In this document: positions 1 to 8,018 of the stretch, one piece after another | Position numbering within the stretch: the first letter of the stretch is position 1 | Layout of the letters: each line of letters begins with the position of its first letter | Origin: Lachnospiraceae bacterium A2 | GTDB lineage: Bacteria > Bacillota > Clostridia > Lachnospirales > Lachnospiraceae | Direction of reading: 5' to 3' | Length of the DNA stretch: 64,000 nucleotides | Assembly (NCBI GenBank): GCA_000403315.2 | Contig: KE159639.1 | Span: forward strand, 103,323-167,322 | The notes under the pieces: generated by a model | Database searches by the model: none | What the model was told of the DNA's origin: nothing | The model's input: the letters and a program-made list of their open reading frames with translations, nothing else | Made by a program: the position numbers and the translations under genes

Positions 1-823
1 GAAGCCCCTCCAGCCTTGAGGTATATACATCCATGTCAGCCAGAAGGTTTTTCAGTTCCATACGGGCGGCTTCCGGCGCTTCCGTACTTCCTACGCTATG
101 CTCCGCAGCTGTTACCAGGGTCTTTGCCCTCTTCATCCCAGCGCCTCTCAGCTTTGCGTCCCTCCATATCCGGTCCACACCTTCCACCCCCAGTTTTCTG
201 ATGTCCTCCGGCAGCGGCGCCTCCTTCAGCACCATCCTCCCGCTCACCGCCTTCAAATCCCCATAAACGTCTTTATATTCAGGGAAGTAGATGGCGAACC
301 ATCTGGCCAGGCGGTTCCTGATCCTCGTGAGCTCCTCCTGCGTCTGGAAGCGCAGGTTTGACAGGCTCCTGATCTCTGCATAGATACCGGTTGGTATGTA
401 AGGGTACGAGAACCGTCCCTCGTTGACAAGCGCAGCGATCGTCTTTGGGTCTTTACGGTCATTTTTGTTGGGGTTGTTGTCATCCAGTTCTTTTGATTTT
501 TTCACGTGGTGGGGATTCACATGCACAGGCCTCATCCCGCTGTCCTGCAGGAATTTCCCCAGGGCAAACCAGTAATGCCCTGTCGGCTCCATGCCCGGTA
601 TTACGGCAGTTTTGCCGTATTTCTCCGCTATGTCCCCCATCCATGCTTTGAATGTCTGGAATCCGGCCTCTGTGTTGCTGAACTCCAGCGGTTTCTTTGT
701 ATACTCGTAGTTGCGCCAGTCAAATGCCCGGGCATAGTGGGTTTCACTTCCCACATCAATTCCAACAATCAGAGTTTTTTCAGTTATGGATGCAATTTTT
801 GCGTTCTGTGTGTTATAATTCAT
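1..823 (-). CDS. IS110-family transposase (3' part outside the window)
   Basis: This reading frame opens at an ATG at 823 and stays open to the window edge, giving about 274 residues without the C-terminus. The N-terminal RuvC-like DEDD domain is clear: GIDVGSETHYA supplies the first Asp, MEPTGHYW the Glu, and NDRKDPKTIAALV the following acidic pair. A region rich in Arg and Lys comes next, as expected before the C-terminal Tnp domain with its catalytic serine, which is not seen here. An AGAGAGGT ribosome site lies 8 to 9 bases before the ATG. IS110 enzymes act as dimers guided by an element-encoded bridge RNA. The element sits just after the 3' end of the GTPase-nuclease gene. Family assignment is firm; whether the copy is intact cannot be judged. 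Confidence 0.93.
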   Translation of the reverse strand, partial: MNYNTQNAKIASITEKTLIVGIDVGSETHYARAFDWRNYEYTKKPLEFSNTEAGFQTFKAWMGDIAEKYGKTAVIPGMEPTGHYWFALGKFLQDSGMRPVHVNPHHVKKSKELDDNNPNKNDRKDPKTIAALVNEGRFSYPYIPTGIYAEIRSLSNLRFQTQEELTRIRNRLARWFAIYFPEYKDVYGDLKAVSGRMVLKEAPLPEDIRKLGVEGVDRIWRDAKLRGAGMKRAKTLVTAAEHSVGSTEAPEAARMELKNLLADMDVYTSRLEGL

Positions 824-898
824 CTTGGATACCTCTCTGTTCAATAAGATTTTTACTAACCCGCTAAGCCAGTAATCTTATTTTACTCTGAGGTATCT
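824..898 (-). promoter_or_regulatory. Structured leader of the IS110 element, possible bridge-RNA region
   Basis: Two nested inverted repeats lie directly upstream of the transposase ATG. The outer pair is GATACCTC at 828-835 with GAGGTATC at 891-898. The inner pair is AATAAGATT at 844-852 with AATCTTATT at 875-883. On the transcript the outer stem would contain the GAGGTATC segment that overlaps the ribosome site, so folding could limit translation. IS110-group elements are known to encode their bridge RNA in the end upstream of the transposase. That this structure is part of such an RNA is inference. Confidence 0.45.
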
Positions 899-974
899 TT
901 TTATCAACCACCCTTCTTGGAATTCCCTATATTTGAATTATACAGGAAGCTCCTATATCATCAAATGATCCATC

Positions 975-3653
975 TTATCCCGGAAGGCCCTCCCTTTGGA
1001 ATTCCGGGACCTGTTCTGCAATGGCGTCCCCCAGATACTGTTTCCCTGCGTCCTGTTTCCTTGCAAAATCCTGCTGCACCGCCTGCATGGATAATTTAAT
1101 TTCCTCCTGCAGTTCCCGGGCAGAAATCAGGCCGCAGCCCTGTCCCCGGATAATAATTTGTTCCAGCCCGTCCGAGGTCACTACCGTCACCCGGTATTCC
1201 CTGGCATGTTCCTGGGCAAATTTTTCAATATACTGGTCTGCTGTTTCCGCTTCTTTTGTAAACACCACATGGATGTTGTGGTAATCAAGGATTTCCGTCT
1301 GGTGGCGTTCCACCCGGTAGGCGTCAAATACCACAATCAGATGGCAGTTCCGGATCCCCTGGTAATTAGAAAGGATGTCAAGGAGCCTTCCCCTTGCCCC
1401 GTCAATGGTTTCTTCCGCCAGCCCTTTTAAGTCCTCCCATGCAAAAATCACGTTATAGCCATCTACCAGCATATATTCTTCCTTATATTCCGGTTTTTGG
1501 TAGGTGCGGGTTACAGACGTCCCCTGCCCAGCCAAAGGCGCACGCTTCTTATGGAACCCTTTCCGCCCAGCCTGTTTTTCCCGCCTGTTGGCATGTACGG
1601 CATTAGACAGAATGGCCTCCACCTCATCCTCCCCAATCCATGGCTCCTCTGTAGGGCTTTCGGGCCTGCCGCCAGATTCCGTCCGGGGCTGGGCATCCGG
1701 CAAAGGTTCCCCGCCCCAGAGCTTTTCCCGCAGGAAGCCTGGGGTTTCCACATGCATATGGGATTTCACCTGGTCCCATTTTACAAGAAAGCCAGCCCCA
1801 TGGGCGCAAAATACAGAATCTGGGGAATTTTCCATGTCGCGTTCCGGGTCGTACGCCATCTTTTCTGCAATTTCCTGCTGGCTGTGGCAAGGCTCATAGC
1901 CTTTCAGGGTACAGGAAAGCCTTCCTTCCCCTCTGGTATAGGAAATTACCTCCCGCTGGTAATCCCGCATGGCATCCACTGGGGCGCTGCCGGTAAACAC
2001 AGCCATCCCGCCCTGTATCTGCGGGGAACTAAGGCTCCCATGCATCCGGTCCATGTCCGCCATCGCCCTGCCTACCATGGATTCCGGCACTTCCAGCCGG
2101 AAATTGTAATACGGCTCCAACAGCACCGGTTCCGCTTCCATCAGCCCCTGGCGCAGGGCGCGGTACGTGGCCTGGCGGAAATCCCCGCCTTCCGTGTGCT
2201 TTAAGTGGGCGCGCCCCGCCACCAGCGTAATTTTCATATCCGTAATGGCTGAACCTGTCAGCACGCCCCGGTGCTCCTTTTCCCCCAAATGGGCAAGCAC
2301 CAGCCGCTGCCAGTTCCGGTCCAGCACATCCTCGCTGCAGCATGTGTCAAATACAAGGCCGCTGCCAGGTTCCGCAGGCTCTAACAGCAAATGCACCTCC
2401 GCATAGTGGCGGAGCGGCTCGTAATGGCCTACCCCTTCCACTGGCTGGGCAATGGTTTCTTTGTACAGGATATTCCCTGCCCCAAAAGCCACTTCCACCC
2501 CAAACCGTTCTGCAATCAGGCTCTTTAAGACCTCAAGCTGTACCTCCCCCATAATCTGCACCTGGATTTCCTGCATCTGCCCATCCCAGACAAGGTGCAG
2601 CTCCGGCTCCTCCTCCTGTAGCTGGTACAGCTTCGGCAGAATAACCGAAGGCTCGCACCCCGGCGGCAAATCCATCCGGTAGGTAAGGACCGGCACAAGC
2701 AGGGGCAAGGCCGTATCCTGCTCCGCCCCAAGCCCCATGCCGGGACAGGTGGCGTTCAGGCCCGTTACGGCGCATACCATCCCAGCTTCTGCCTCATTCC
2801 TTGTTTCATATTTCTCCCCGGAGTAAATGCGTATCTGGTTGACTTTTTCCTGCTGCCCCAGCAGGGGCGTTTTCACCTTTAAGGTTCCCCCGGTAACTTT
2901 TAAGTAAGTCAGCCGGTTCCCCTGGGGGTCCCTTGCAATTTTAAAGACCTTTGCGCCAAATTCTTCCGGGTATCTTGGCATCCGCGTATAATTCCCAAAC
3001 CCTTCAAAAAATTCCAGTATTCCCGTCAATTTCAATGCAGAGCCAAAAAAGCAGGGAAACAGGTCCCGCCCGGAAACCAGATCCTGAATTTGGCTTACTT
3101 CCAGCCTGCCGTGCCCTAAAAAGTAATCCAGCACATCTTCCCTGCACATGGCGCAGTTTTCATAAAATTCTTCCGTGCCTGCCTGCGTGAAATCCACACA
3201 GTTCCCACTTAACCCTTCCTGCAGCTTTGCCAGCAGCGTTTCCCTGTCCGTCCCGGGCTGGTCCATTTTGTTGATAAAAAGAAATACCGGGACCTGATAT
3301 TTTTTTAAAAGCCGCCAGAGGGTACGGGTATGCCCCTGGATGCCGTCCGCGCCGCTGATTACCAAAATGCCATAATCCAGCACCTGTAACGTGCGTTCCA
3401 TTTCCGGGGAAAAATCCACATGCCCCGGGGTGTCCAGCAGTGTAATTTCCAAATCCCCTGCCTGCAGGACCGCCTGTTTGGAAAATATCGTAATCCCCCG
3501 CTCCCGTTCCAATCCATAGGTATCCAGGAAAGCGTCCCTGTTGTCCACCCTCCCCAGCTTTCGGATGGCGCCGCTGGTATACAGCAAAGCTTCTGATAAA
3601 GTTGTCTTTCCTGCGTCTACATGGGCCAAAATGCCGGCTGTCAATCGTTCCAT
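975..3653 (-). CDS. TetM-like translation-factor GTPase fused to a Rae1/YacP-type NYN nuclease
   Basis: The protein has about 892 residues. The first ~660 follow the EF-G/TetM plan: G1 AHVDAGKTTL, G3 DTPGHVDF, G4 NKMD, then domains II to V including LLEPYYNF. The last ~165 residues form a complete NYN domain resembling Bacillus Rae1 (YacP), with VDGYNVI, VVFDAYRV, FTKEAETADQ and VTSDG providing the acidic residues. A basic linker of about 70 residues joins them. TetM-type proteins bind the ribosomal A-site region, and Rae1 is a ribosome-associated A-site mRNA endonuclease. The TetM loop YSPVST, used to displace tetracycline, is replaced by a segment containing HLKHTEG, so drug resistance is doubtful. 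A GTG four codons upstream (3665) is an alternative start. The ATG at 3653 gives the usual MERLTAGILAHVDAG beginning. Confidence 0.9.
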   Translation of the reverse strand: MERLTAGILAHVDAGKTTLSEALLYTSGAIRKLGRVDNRDAFLDTYGLERERGITIFSKQAVLQAGDLEITLLDTPGHVDFSPEMERTLQVLDYGILVISGADGIQGHTRTLWRLLKKYQVPVFLFINKMDQPGTDRETLLAKLQEGLSGNCVDFTQAGTEEFYENCAMCREDVLDYFLGHGRLEVSQIQDLVSGRDLFPCFFGSALKLTGILEFFEGFGNYTRMPRYPEEFGAKVFKIARDPQGNRLTYLKVTGGTLKVKTPLLGQQEKVNQIRIYSGEKYETRNEAEAGMVCAVTGLNATCPGMGLGAEQDTALPLLVPVLTYRMDLPPGCEPSVILPKLYQLQEEEPELHLVWDGQMQEIQVQIMGEVQLEVLKSLIAERFGVEVAFGAGNILYKETIAQPVEGVGHYEPLRHYAEVHLLLEPAEPGSGLVFDTCCSEDVLDRNWQRLVLAHLGEKEHRGVLTGSAITDMKITLVAGRAHLKHTEGGDFRQATYRALRQGLMEAEPVLLEPYYNFRLEVPESMVGRAMADMDRMHGSLSSPQIQGGMAVFTGSAPVDAMRDYQREVISYTRGEGRLSCTLKGYEPCHSQQEIAEKMAYDPERDMENSPDSVFCAHGAGFLVKWDQVKSHMHVETPGFLREKLWGGEPLPDAQPRTESGGRPESPTEEPWIGEDEVEAILSNAVHANRREKQAGRKGFHKKRAPLAGQGTSVTRTYQKPEYKEEYMLVDGYNVIFAWEDLKGLAEETIDGARGRLLDILSNYQGIRNCHLIVVFDAYRVERHQTEILDYHNIHVVFTKEAETADQYIEKFAQEHAREYRVTVVTSDGLEQIIIRGQGCGLISARELQEEIKLSMQAVQQDFARKQDAGKQYLGDAIAEQVPEFQREGLPG

Positions 3654-3711
3654 TGTTTTTTCCACTTCTTTATTTTATAACTATGGTGTTCCTTTTTCCC
3701 ATACACTATGC

Positions 3712-4551
3712 TCAAACCATCCATCTTTCCCTCCCACTGGCCAAACGGAGCACATCTTCCACGCCTATCTGCAAGCGCTCCGGGATTTCCTGCCTTCCGG
3801 GCACCACCGCCAGCACCTGCTTTTCCTGGTTTTCTTCTATCTCAAACACAGGGGTTCCCACGCCAAGCCTTTCTGCCAGTTCCTCTTGGAATGCAGTATA
3901 CCCATACAGGTCCCGGGTTCCGATATGGAACACCCCATGCAGGTTTTGCTTCATAATATAAGAAACCCATGCTGTAATCTGCCGGTCCGTCGTATAATTC
4001 ACCCAGAAATTCCCATAGGTCTGCACCGGCCGGCCCTGCTGCACATCCTTCTGGAACTTTTTCAGCCTTGGGCAGCCCGTTCCCCAGATTTCCGGAATAC
4101 GGAGGATAACCGCCCGTTCCCCCAACTGCCCTGCCAACAATTCCTCACAGGCAATTTTAAACTGGCCATAGCTGCTCTCTGCCTTTGGCAAGTCCGTTTC
4201 CAGATGGGGTTTCCTTAAATCCCCATCAAATACATTGGCGCTGGAAAGATACAGGATACTTCCATTCTCTTTTCCCGCCAGAAATTCCCCAAGGGCCTTA
4301 TGCGCTTCTTTCTGCCTGCCGAAATCTCCCCGTAGGCAGGAAATAACTACATCGGGATCTGTTTTCCGGAGCAGGGCTTCCAATTCCCCCTGCTTTCCCA
4401 ACGCATACTGGTACATGGAAGAATCCCCAGAAAACTGCCCCGCTTTCATTTGGTTCTGGTAAGTGCCAAACACTTCCTGATATTCCTTTTCTAACGCTTT
4501 TTTAATGCAGGACCCTGCATACCCGCTTGCGCCCAGTATTAAAATCCTCAT
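3712..4551 (-). CDS. RmlD-like NAD(P)-dependent sugar-nucleotide reductase (extended SDR)
   Basis: This is a protein of about 279 residues. It begins with a Rossmann motif, ILGASGYAGS, and has an SDR-type active site, SSANVFDG followed by YGQFK. Length and order fit the RmlD_sub_bind family, which reduces keto-sugar nucleotides such as dTDP-4-dehydrorhamnose; the true substrate cannot be read. The chosen ATG lies 2 bases after the stop of the upstream siroheme-branch gene, which suggests translational coupling. A longer frame upstream is only an extension through that gene. No rhamnose or glycan genes are nearby, so the role is uncertain. Its position between tetrapyrrole genes and the GTPase may be accidental. 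Confidence 0.75.
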   Translation of the reverse strand: MRILILGASGYAGSCIKKALEKEYQEVFGTYQNQMKAGQFSGDSSMYQYALGKQGELEALLRKTDPDVVISCLRGDFGRQKEAHKALGEFLAGKENGSILYLSSANVFDGDLRKPHLETDLPKAESSYGQFKIACEELLAGQLGERAVILRIPEIWGTGCPRLKKFQKDVQQGRPVQTYGNFWVNYTTDRQITAWVSYIMKQNLHGVFHIGTRDLYGYTAFQEELAERLGVGTPVFEIEENQEKQVLAVVPGRQEIPERLQIGVEDVLRLASGRERWMV

Positions 4552-4553
4552 GT

Positions 4554-5024
4554 TTATCCTTCCCATGGCCGCCCTTTCAGCAGCTCCCTGATTTTGGCCG
4601 TTGCCTGCGCCGCTTTCCTGTGGTCTTTGCCCCCGGCGGTCACCCCTACCGTAATATCCCCTTCTTTTGCAATGCCCGGAAAAAAGAAATCGCACTTTTC
4701 TTTGTCAGATGCCACATTTACAGGGACGCCTTCCCTGCGGCACTCCCAGTAAACCATGTCATTTACCCCTTCATCATTCGTTGCGGCAATGGCAAGTTCC
4801 GCCGCCGCCAAATCCCCGGGCAAATAAGGGCGCCGCTCCAGCGTCAGGTTTTCCGCCTGTCTTGCCAACCCTTCCAGTTTCCCGGAAATCTCAGGCGCAA
4901 TGACATGGACCTCTGCGCCAAATTCCAGCAGGGCAGCCACACGCCTTGCAGCAATCTTCCCACCGCCAAAGACCTGTACCTTTTTCCCTTCCAAATTAAT
5001 AAATATTGGAAAATAAGTTCCCAT
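4554..5024 (-). CDS. Precorrin-2 dehydrogenase (siroheme branch, Met8/CysG N-domain type)
   Basis: This protein of 156 residues starts with MGTYFPIFINLEGKKV and an NAD-binding FGGGKIAARR, the standard opening of the family that oxidises precorrin-2 to sirohydrochlorin. ATNDEGVND carries the conserved Asp used in catalysis and possibly ferrochelation. C-terminal ITVGVTAGGKDHRKA is typical. The ATG at 5024 is preceded by AGGAGG at proper distance, so it is preferred to an in-frame start 10 codons earlier. The methyltransferase domain of full CysG is absent. It follows cbiC by about 33 bases, so it may serve cobalamin as well as siroheme. Confidence 0.88.
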   Translation of the reverse strand: MGTYFPIFINLEGKKVQVFGGGKIAARRVAALLEFGAEVHVIAPEISGKLEGLARQAENLTLERRPYLPGDLAAAELAIAATNDEGVNDMVYWECRREGVPVNVASDKEKCDFFFPGIAKEGDITVGVTAGGKDHRKAAQATAKIRELLKGRPWEG

Positions 5025-5057
5025 ATGCCCTCCTGTCCGGCGTTTTTCCAGCAAGCT

Positions 5058-5693
5058 TTACCGTCCGCCATACATATAAAGCATGGCGTTTACAATAGCC
5101 GCCGCCACATTGCTGCCGCCCTTCCGCCCTTTTGCAACGATATGCGGCACAGGGAGCTTCAAAATCATTTCCTTAGACTGCACCACGTTTACAAAGCCAA
5201 CCGGCGTCCCAATGACAAGCTCCGGCGCCCAGCCCCCCTTCTGCACCAGTTCGGAAATGCGTACCAGGGCGGTAGGGGCATTCCCCACCACCAATATTAC
5301 CGGGCGGTTTAAGGCTGCTGCTTTATCTATGGAAGCCGCAGCCCTGGTTGTCCCATGGGCTTTTGCCATCTCCGCTACATCCTTATCGGCAATAAAATTG
5401 TAAATCTCAATCCCAAGCTGCTGCAATGCCTTTTTGCTGATGCCTGCCTTCGCCATCTGGGTATCCGTTACGATACAGGCCTTCTTTTGCAGGGCTTTCC
5501 AGGCAAACTCCAGCACATTTGGGGAAAACACAAGGTTATCCGCATAATCAAAATCCGCCGTAGTGTGTATGGCACGCTTGATTATGGGCGCATATTGCTC
5601 CTCCAGTTCCCTGCTGTCCAGCTCCTTTGTGATAATCTCAAAGCTGCGGGCCTCTATCTCCTCAGGCAGTACCTGTTCCAATTCCGTTTCCAT
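5058..5693 (-). CDS. cbiC: Cobalt-precorrin-8 methylmutase
   Basis: The product has 211 residues and matches CbiC/CobH over its full length. It moves a methyl group from C-11 to C-12 of cobalt-precorrin-8 to give cobyrinate in the anaerobic B12 pathway. RAIHTTADFDYAD contains the catalytic His. VVGNAPTAL, IGTPVGFVN and AKGRKGGSNVAAA are family hallmarks. The ATG at 5693 has an AAGGAG site 7 bases upstream and is chosen over a start 12 codons earlier. No other corrin-ring genes are in the window apart from the dehydrogenase next to it and a CobD-like gene 3 kb away, so the pathway seems dispersed. No cobalamin riboswitch was recognised upstream. Confidence 0.93.
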   Translation of the reverse strand: METELEQVLPEEIEARSFEIITKELDSRELEEQYAPIIKRAIHTTADFDYADNLVFSPNVLEFAWKALQKKACIVTDTQMAKAGISKKALQQLGIEIYNFIADKDVAEMAKAHGTTRAAASIDKAAALNRPVILVVGNAPTALVRISELVQKGGWAPELVIGTPVGFVNVVQSKEMILKLPVPHIVAKGRKGGSNVAAAIVNAMLYMYGGR

Positions 5694-5885
5694 GCATATT
5701 CTCCTTCCCATTCTATCCTGCAGTTCCATTCTGCTGCGCCGTCTGGCCCTACTATTTCCCTGCTGGCAGGGCGCCGCTGTCCAAAATTCAATTTTATCTA
5801 TATATTATACCAAAAAACCAAAACCAGCAACAGCTTATTTCCATACAAAACCGGAGGCCTTCTGTCGGAAAGCCCCCGGTATTTA

Positions 5886-6020
5886 AAGCTTATGATTAGG
5901 GTGTCAAAAGGGTGCGATGCACCCGCTCTATACCATATATTGATGTGCAAATTGATTTGCAATAACAATATATGGTATGAGCGTAGCACCAAAAGTGCTT
6001 TTAACACCCTAATCAAGCTT
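5886..6020. repeat. Long imperfect palindrome (about 135 bp) with GATTAGGGTGT ends
   Basis: The outer arms are GATTAGGGTGTcAAAAG near 5894 and its complement CTTTTaACACCCTAATC ending near 6014, with AAGCTT at both outer edges. The centre is nearly perfect: ATACCATATATTG at 5930-5942 pairs with CAATATATGGTAT at 5966-5978, and TGCAAAT/ATTTGCA lies in the middle. The block fills most of the 5694-6029 gap between the receptor gene and cbiC. It could form a long hairpin on either strand. A shorter relative with the same GATTAGGGTGTCA arm lies at 52467-52504. Confidence 0.75.
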
Positions 6021-6029
6021 ATGTAGCCC

Positions 6030-7742
6030 TTACAGTTCTGACGGCAAATTAAACTTACCAATCAGCTCGTCTAAGCAAATTGCCTGTGCAGACAGTTCCT
6101 CGCTGGTTGCGGAAGATTCCTCAGCCGTAGCTGAATTGGACTGCACCACTTCGGAAATCTGGTTCACGCCCTGCTCCGCCTGTTTCATGGCAGTCGCCTG
6201 GTCTGCGGCCGTGCTGCTTACCGTCTTGGAAGAAGATGCAATCCTTCCAATCCCTTCCACTACCGTCTTAATGGAAGCAGAAGCCCGTTCTGCCGCTTCG
6301 TTCCCTTCTTCCACTTCATGGATGGCGCCTTCAATCAGCTCCCTTGTTTCAACTGCGGCCGTGGAGCTCTGCTCTGCAAGCTGGCGGATTTGGTCTGCCA
6401 CTACGGAGAAGCCCCTTCCGGCTTCCCCTGCCCTTGCCGCTTCAATGGAAGCATTTAAGGAAAGCAGGTTTGTCTGGGATGCAATGTCTTCAATTTCAGA
6501 AATAATATTCCCGATTTTCTGGGATGCTTCGTTAATACGCCCCATTGCCGCTACCATCATTTCCATTTCACCGCGGCTGCGGTCAGCTTCATCCGCATAT
6601 TTCTGGGCCAACTGGTAAGATTCTTCCGCTTTTTCCGCTGCCATTACGATATTGTCCGTAATTGTCATAATGGTTGCCTGCATTTCCTGTACCGCGCCGG
6701 CCTGTTCCGTTGCGCCTTCTGCAAGGCTCTGGGACGCTTCCGCCAGGTTGGTAGAACCTGCGGAAACCTGTGTGGAGGCTTCGTCAATGGACTGGATGGT
6801 AGTAACCATCTGTTTCTTAAGTTCGCGCAGGGAAAGGAAAATCTGTTCAAAATCACCTGTATACTTGCTTTCATCCTCGGAATAAATATCATAATTAGAC
6901 CTCGCCATTTCCCCAAGGAGCCGTTCTTCATCCGCAATGACAAAATTCAGGGTTTCTGCCATCTGACGGGCTACCATAATCATTTCTGCAATCTCATCCT
7001 GCGTATCCACATCCGGGAACGGGGAGGAAAGGTCGCCCTTTGCAAAGGTTTCCAGACGTTCTTTTAACCGTATGGTTGGGACGGCGATCCCTTCTGCAAT
7101 GCCAGTGCCAAGATGGAGTGCCAGCATAATGGAAAGGACAATTACTATAGCAACTGCCGCAGGCAATACAATGCTGAGCAGGGAAAGCTGCTGGGATAAG
7201 GCCTGCCCCCTGTCAACCTTAATATCCATAATCTCAGTCAGGTGGCTGTAAATTTCCTCATACATGGGGGCTAAATCGCCCATTGCCATTTCCTGCGCCT
7301 TAATACAGTCATCTATGTCTGTCGTTGCGCCCAAGTCTATAATCTGCTGCTCCAAAGCCCAGTAGTCGCTTAAATCTGCCTTCAATTCCGCATACAGCTC
7401 TTTGTTTTCCGCTGTTACCATGGTTTTTTCAAGCTCTGCAAACTGGGCTTCAAATTCACCCTTGCACTCGTCATGCTGCGCTACCATATTCTGAATGGTA
7501 TCTTCTTCATCATACCCGATAATGCCCCGCAAAGCCGACCTTGTGTCTGCAAAGCTTGCCATCGCCTTACCTACGTCCCCTTGGGCAAATCCATAATTCA
7601 CAAGCGAATCTGCATAGAGATTGGACACTACAATCATCCCAATTACGCCAATGGCTGCAACGACTGCCATCATCCCGGCAACTAAAGTAAATGACTTTTT
7701 CAGGCGCTGCCTAATATGCAACTTATTCAGTTTTTCTAACAT
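6030..7742 (-). CDS. Methyl-accepting chemotaxis protein
   Basis: This receptor has 570 residues. A membrane segment at about residues 18-40 is followed by a four-helix-bundle sensor domain up to about 185, a second membrane segment at about 187-212, a HAMP domain and a long coiled-coil signalling domain. The conserved hairpin tip reads [12 protein letters not shown] with [16 protein letters not shown], where CheA and CheW bind. The sensor domain gives no clue to the ligand. No che or flagellar genes are in the window, so it is an orphan receptor gene here. The start has the usual MCP layout of a short basic N-terminus before the first membrane helix. Confidence 0.95.
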   Translation of the reverse strand: MLEKLNKLHIRQRLKKSFTLVAGMMAVVAAIGVIGMIVVSNLYADSLVNYGFAQGDVGKAMASFADTRSALRGIIGYDEEDTIQNMVAQHDECKGEFEAQFAELEKTMVTAENKELYAELKADLSDYWALEQQIIDLGATTDIDDCIKAQEMAMGDLAPMYEEIYSHLTEIMDIKVDRGQALSQQLSLLSIVLPAAVAIVIVLSIMLALHLGTGIAEGIAVPTIRLKERLETFAKGDLSSPFPDVDTQDEIAEMIMVARQMAETLNFVIADEERLLGEMARSNYDIYSEDESKYTGDFEQIFLSLRELKKQMVTTIQSIDEASTQVSAGSTNLAEASQSLAEGATEQAGAVQEMQATIMTITDNIVMAAEKAEESYQLAQKYADEADRSRGEMEMMVAAMGRINEASQKIGNIISEIEDIASQTNLLSLNASIEAARAGEAGRGFSVVADQIRQLAEQSSTAAVETRELIEGAIHEVEEGNEAAERASASIKTVVEGIGRIASSSKTVSSTAADQATAMKQAEQGVNQISEVVQSNSATAEESSATSEELSAQAICLDELIGKFNLPSEL

Positions 7743-7816
7743 TTCTTTCTCCGTCCTTTTCGTAGATTTCCGAACTCCCTGACATACCTTCCATTGTAAA
7801 AACTTTAAACCACAGG

Positions 7817-7912
7817 CTATATCTTCCTTCGGATAGATGCCTCCCTAAAATGCAAATAAGAACCCAACTGCATTGCCCGGTATAAGATATCTTCATATTT
7901 GTATTTTTTCAT
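7817..7912 (-). CDS. Possible 31-residue upstream peptide
   Basis: A short frame starts at an ATG at 7912 and ends at a TAG at 7817, about 75 bases before the receptor start. It encodes a basic peptide beginning [11 protein letters not shown] and ending EASIRRKI. The composition looks protein-like, but no good ribosome site precedes it. The ATG overlaps the TGA of an even shorter frame. It could be a leader peptide, a remnant of a larger gene, or chance. No known family was recognised. Confidence 0.25.
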   Translation of the reverse strand: MKKYKYEDILYRAMQLGSYLHFREASIRRKI

Positions 7913-8018
7913 AACATCCGCATTTCCATTTTAACGCCATTTCCTTTATCCGTCAATGTTTTCTACGAAATTAACGCTATTTTTCCGCCCTGCTTTTCCG
8001 CAAATCCTTACAATTTTC

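Noticed and set aside
1497..2204. Long plus-strand frame of 235 codons
   Set aside because: It lies fully inside the GTPase-nuclease gene on the other strand, has no family resemblance and is rich in Pro, His and Arg, as expected for a shadow frame.
975..3653. Annotation as a tetracycline-resistance gene
   Set aside because: Although TetM-like overall, the loop that dislodges tetracycline (YSPVST in TetM) is replaced, and the protein carries a nuclease domain. Resistance cannot be claimed.
4527..5312. Plus-strand frame of 261 codons
   Set aside because: It overlaps the precorrin-2 dehydrogenase and cbiC genes on the minus strand and has no recognisable domain.
5694..5885. Cobalamin riboswitch upstream of cbiC
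   Set aside because: No B12-box-like sequence or matching set of stems was found on the minus strand.
7743..8018. Cyclic di-GMP riboswitch upstream of the chemotaxis receptor
   Set aside because: The characteristic conserved core of GEMM riboswitches is missing. The segment is better read as a weak short frame.
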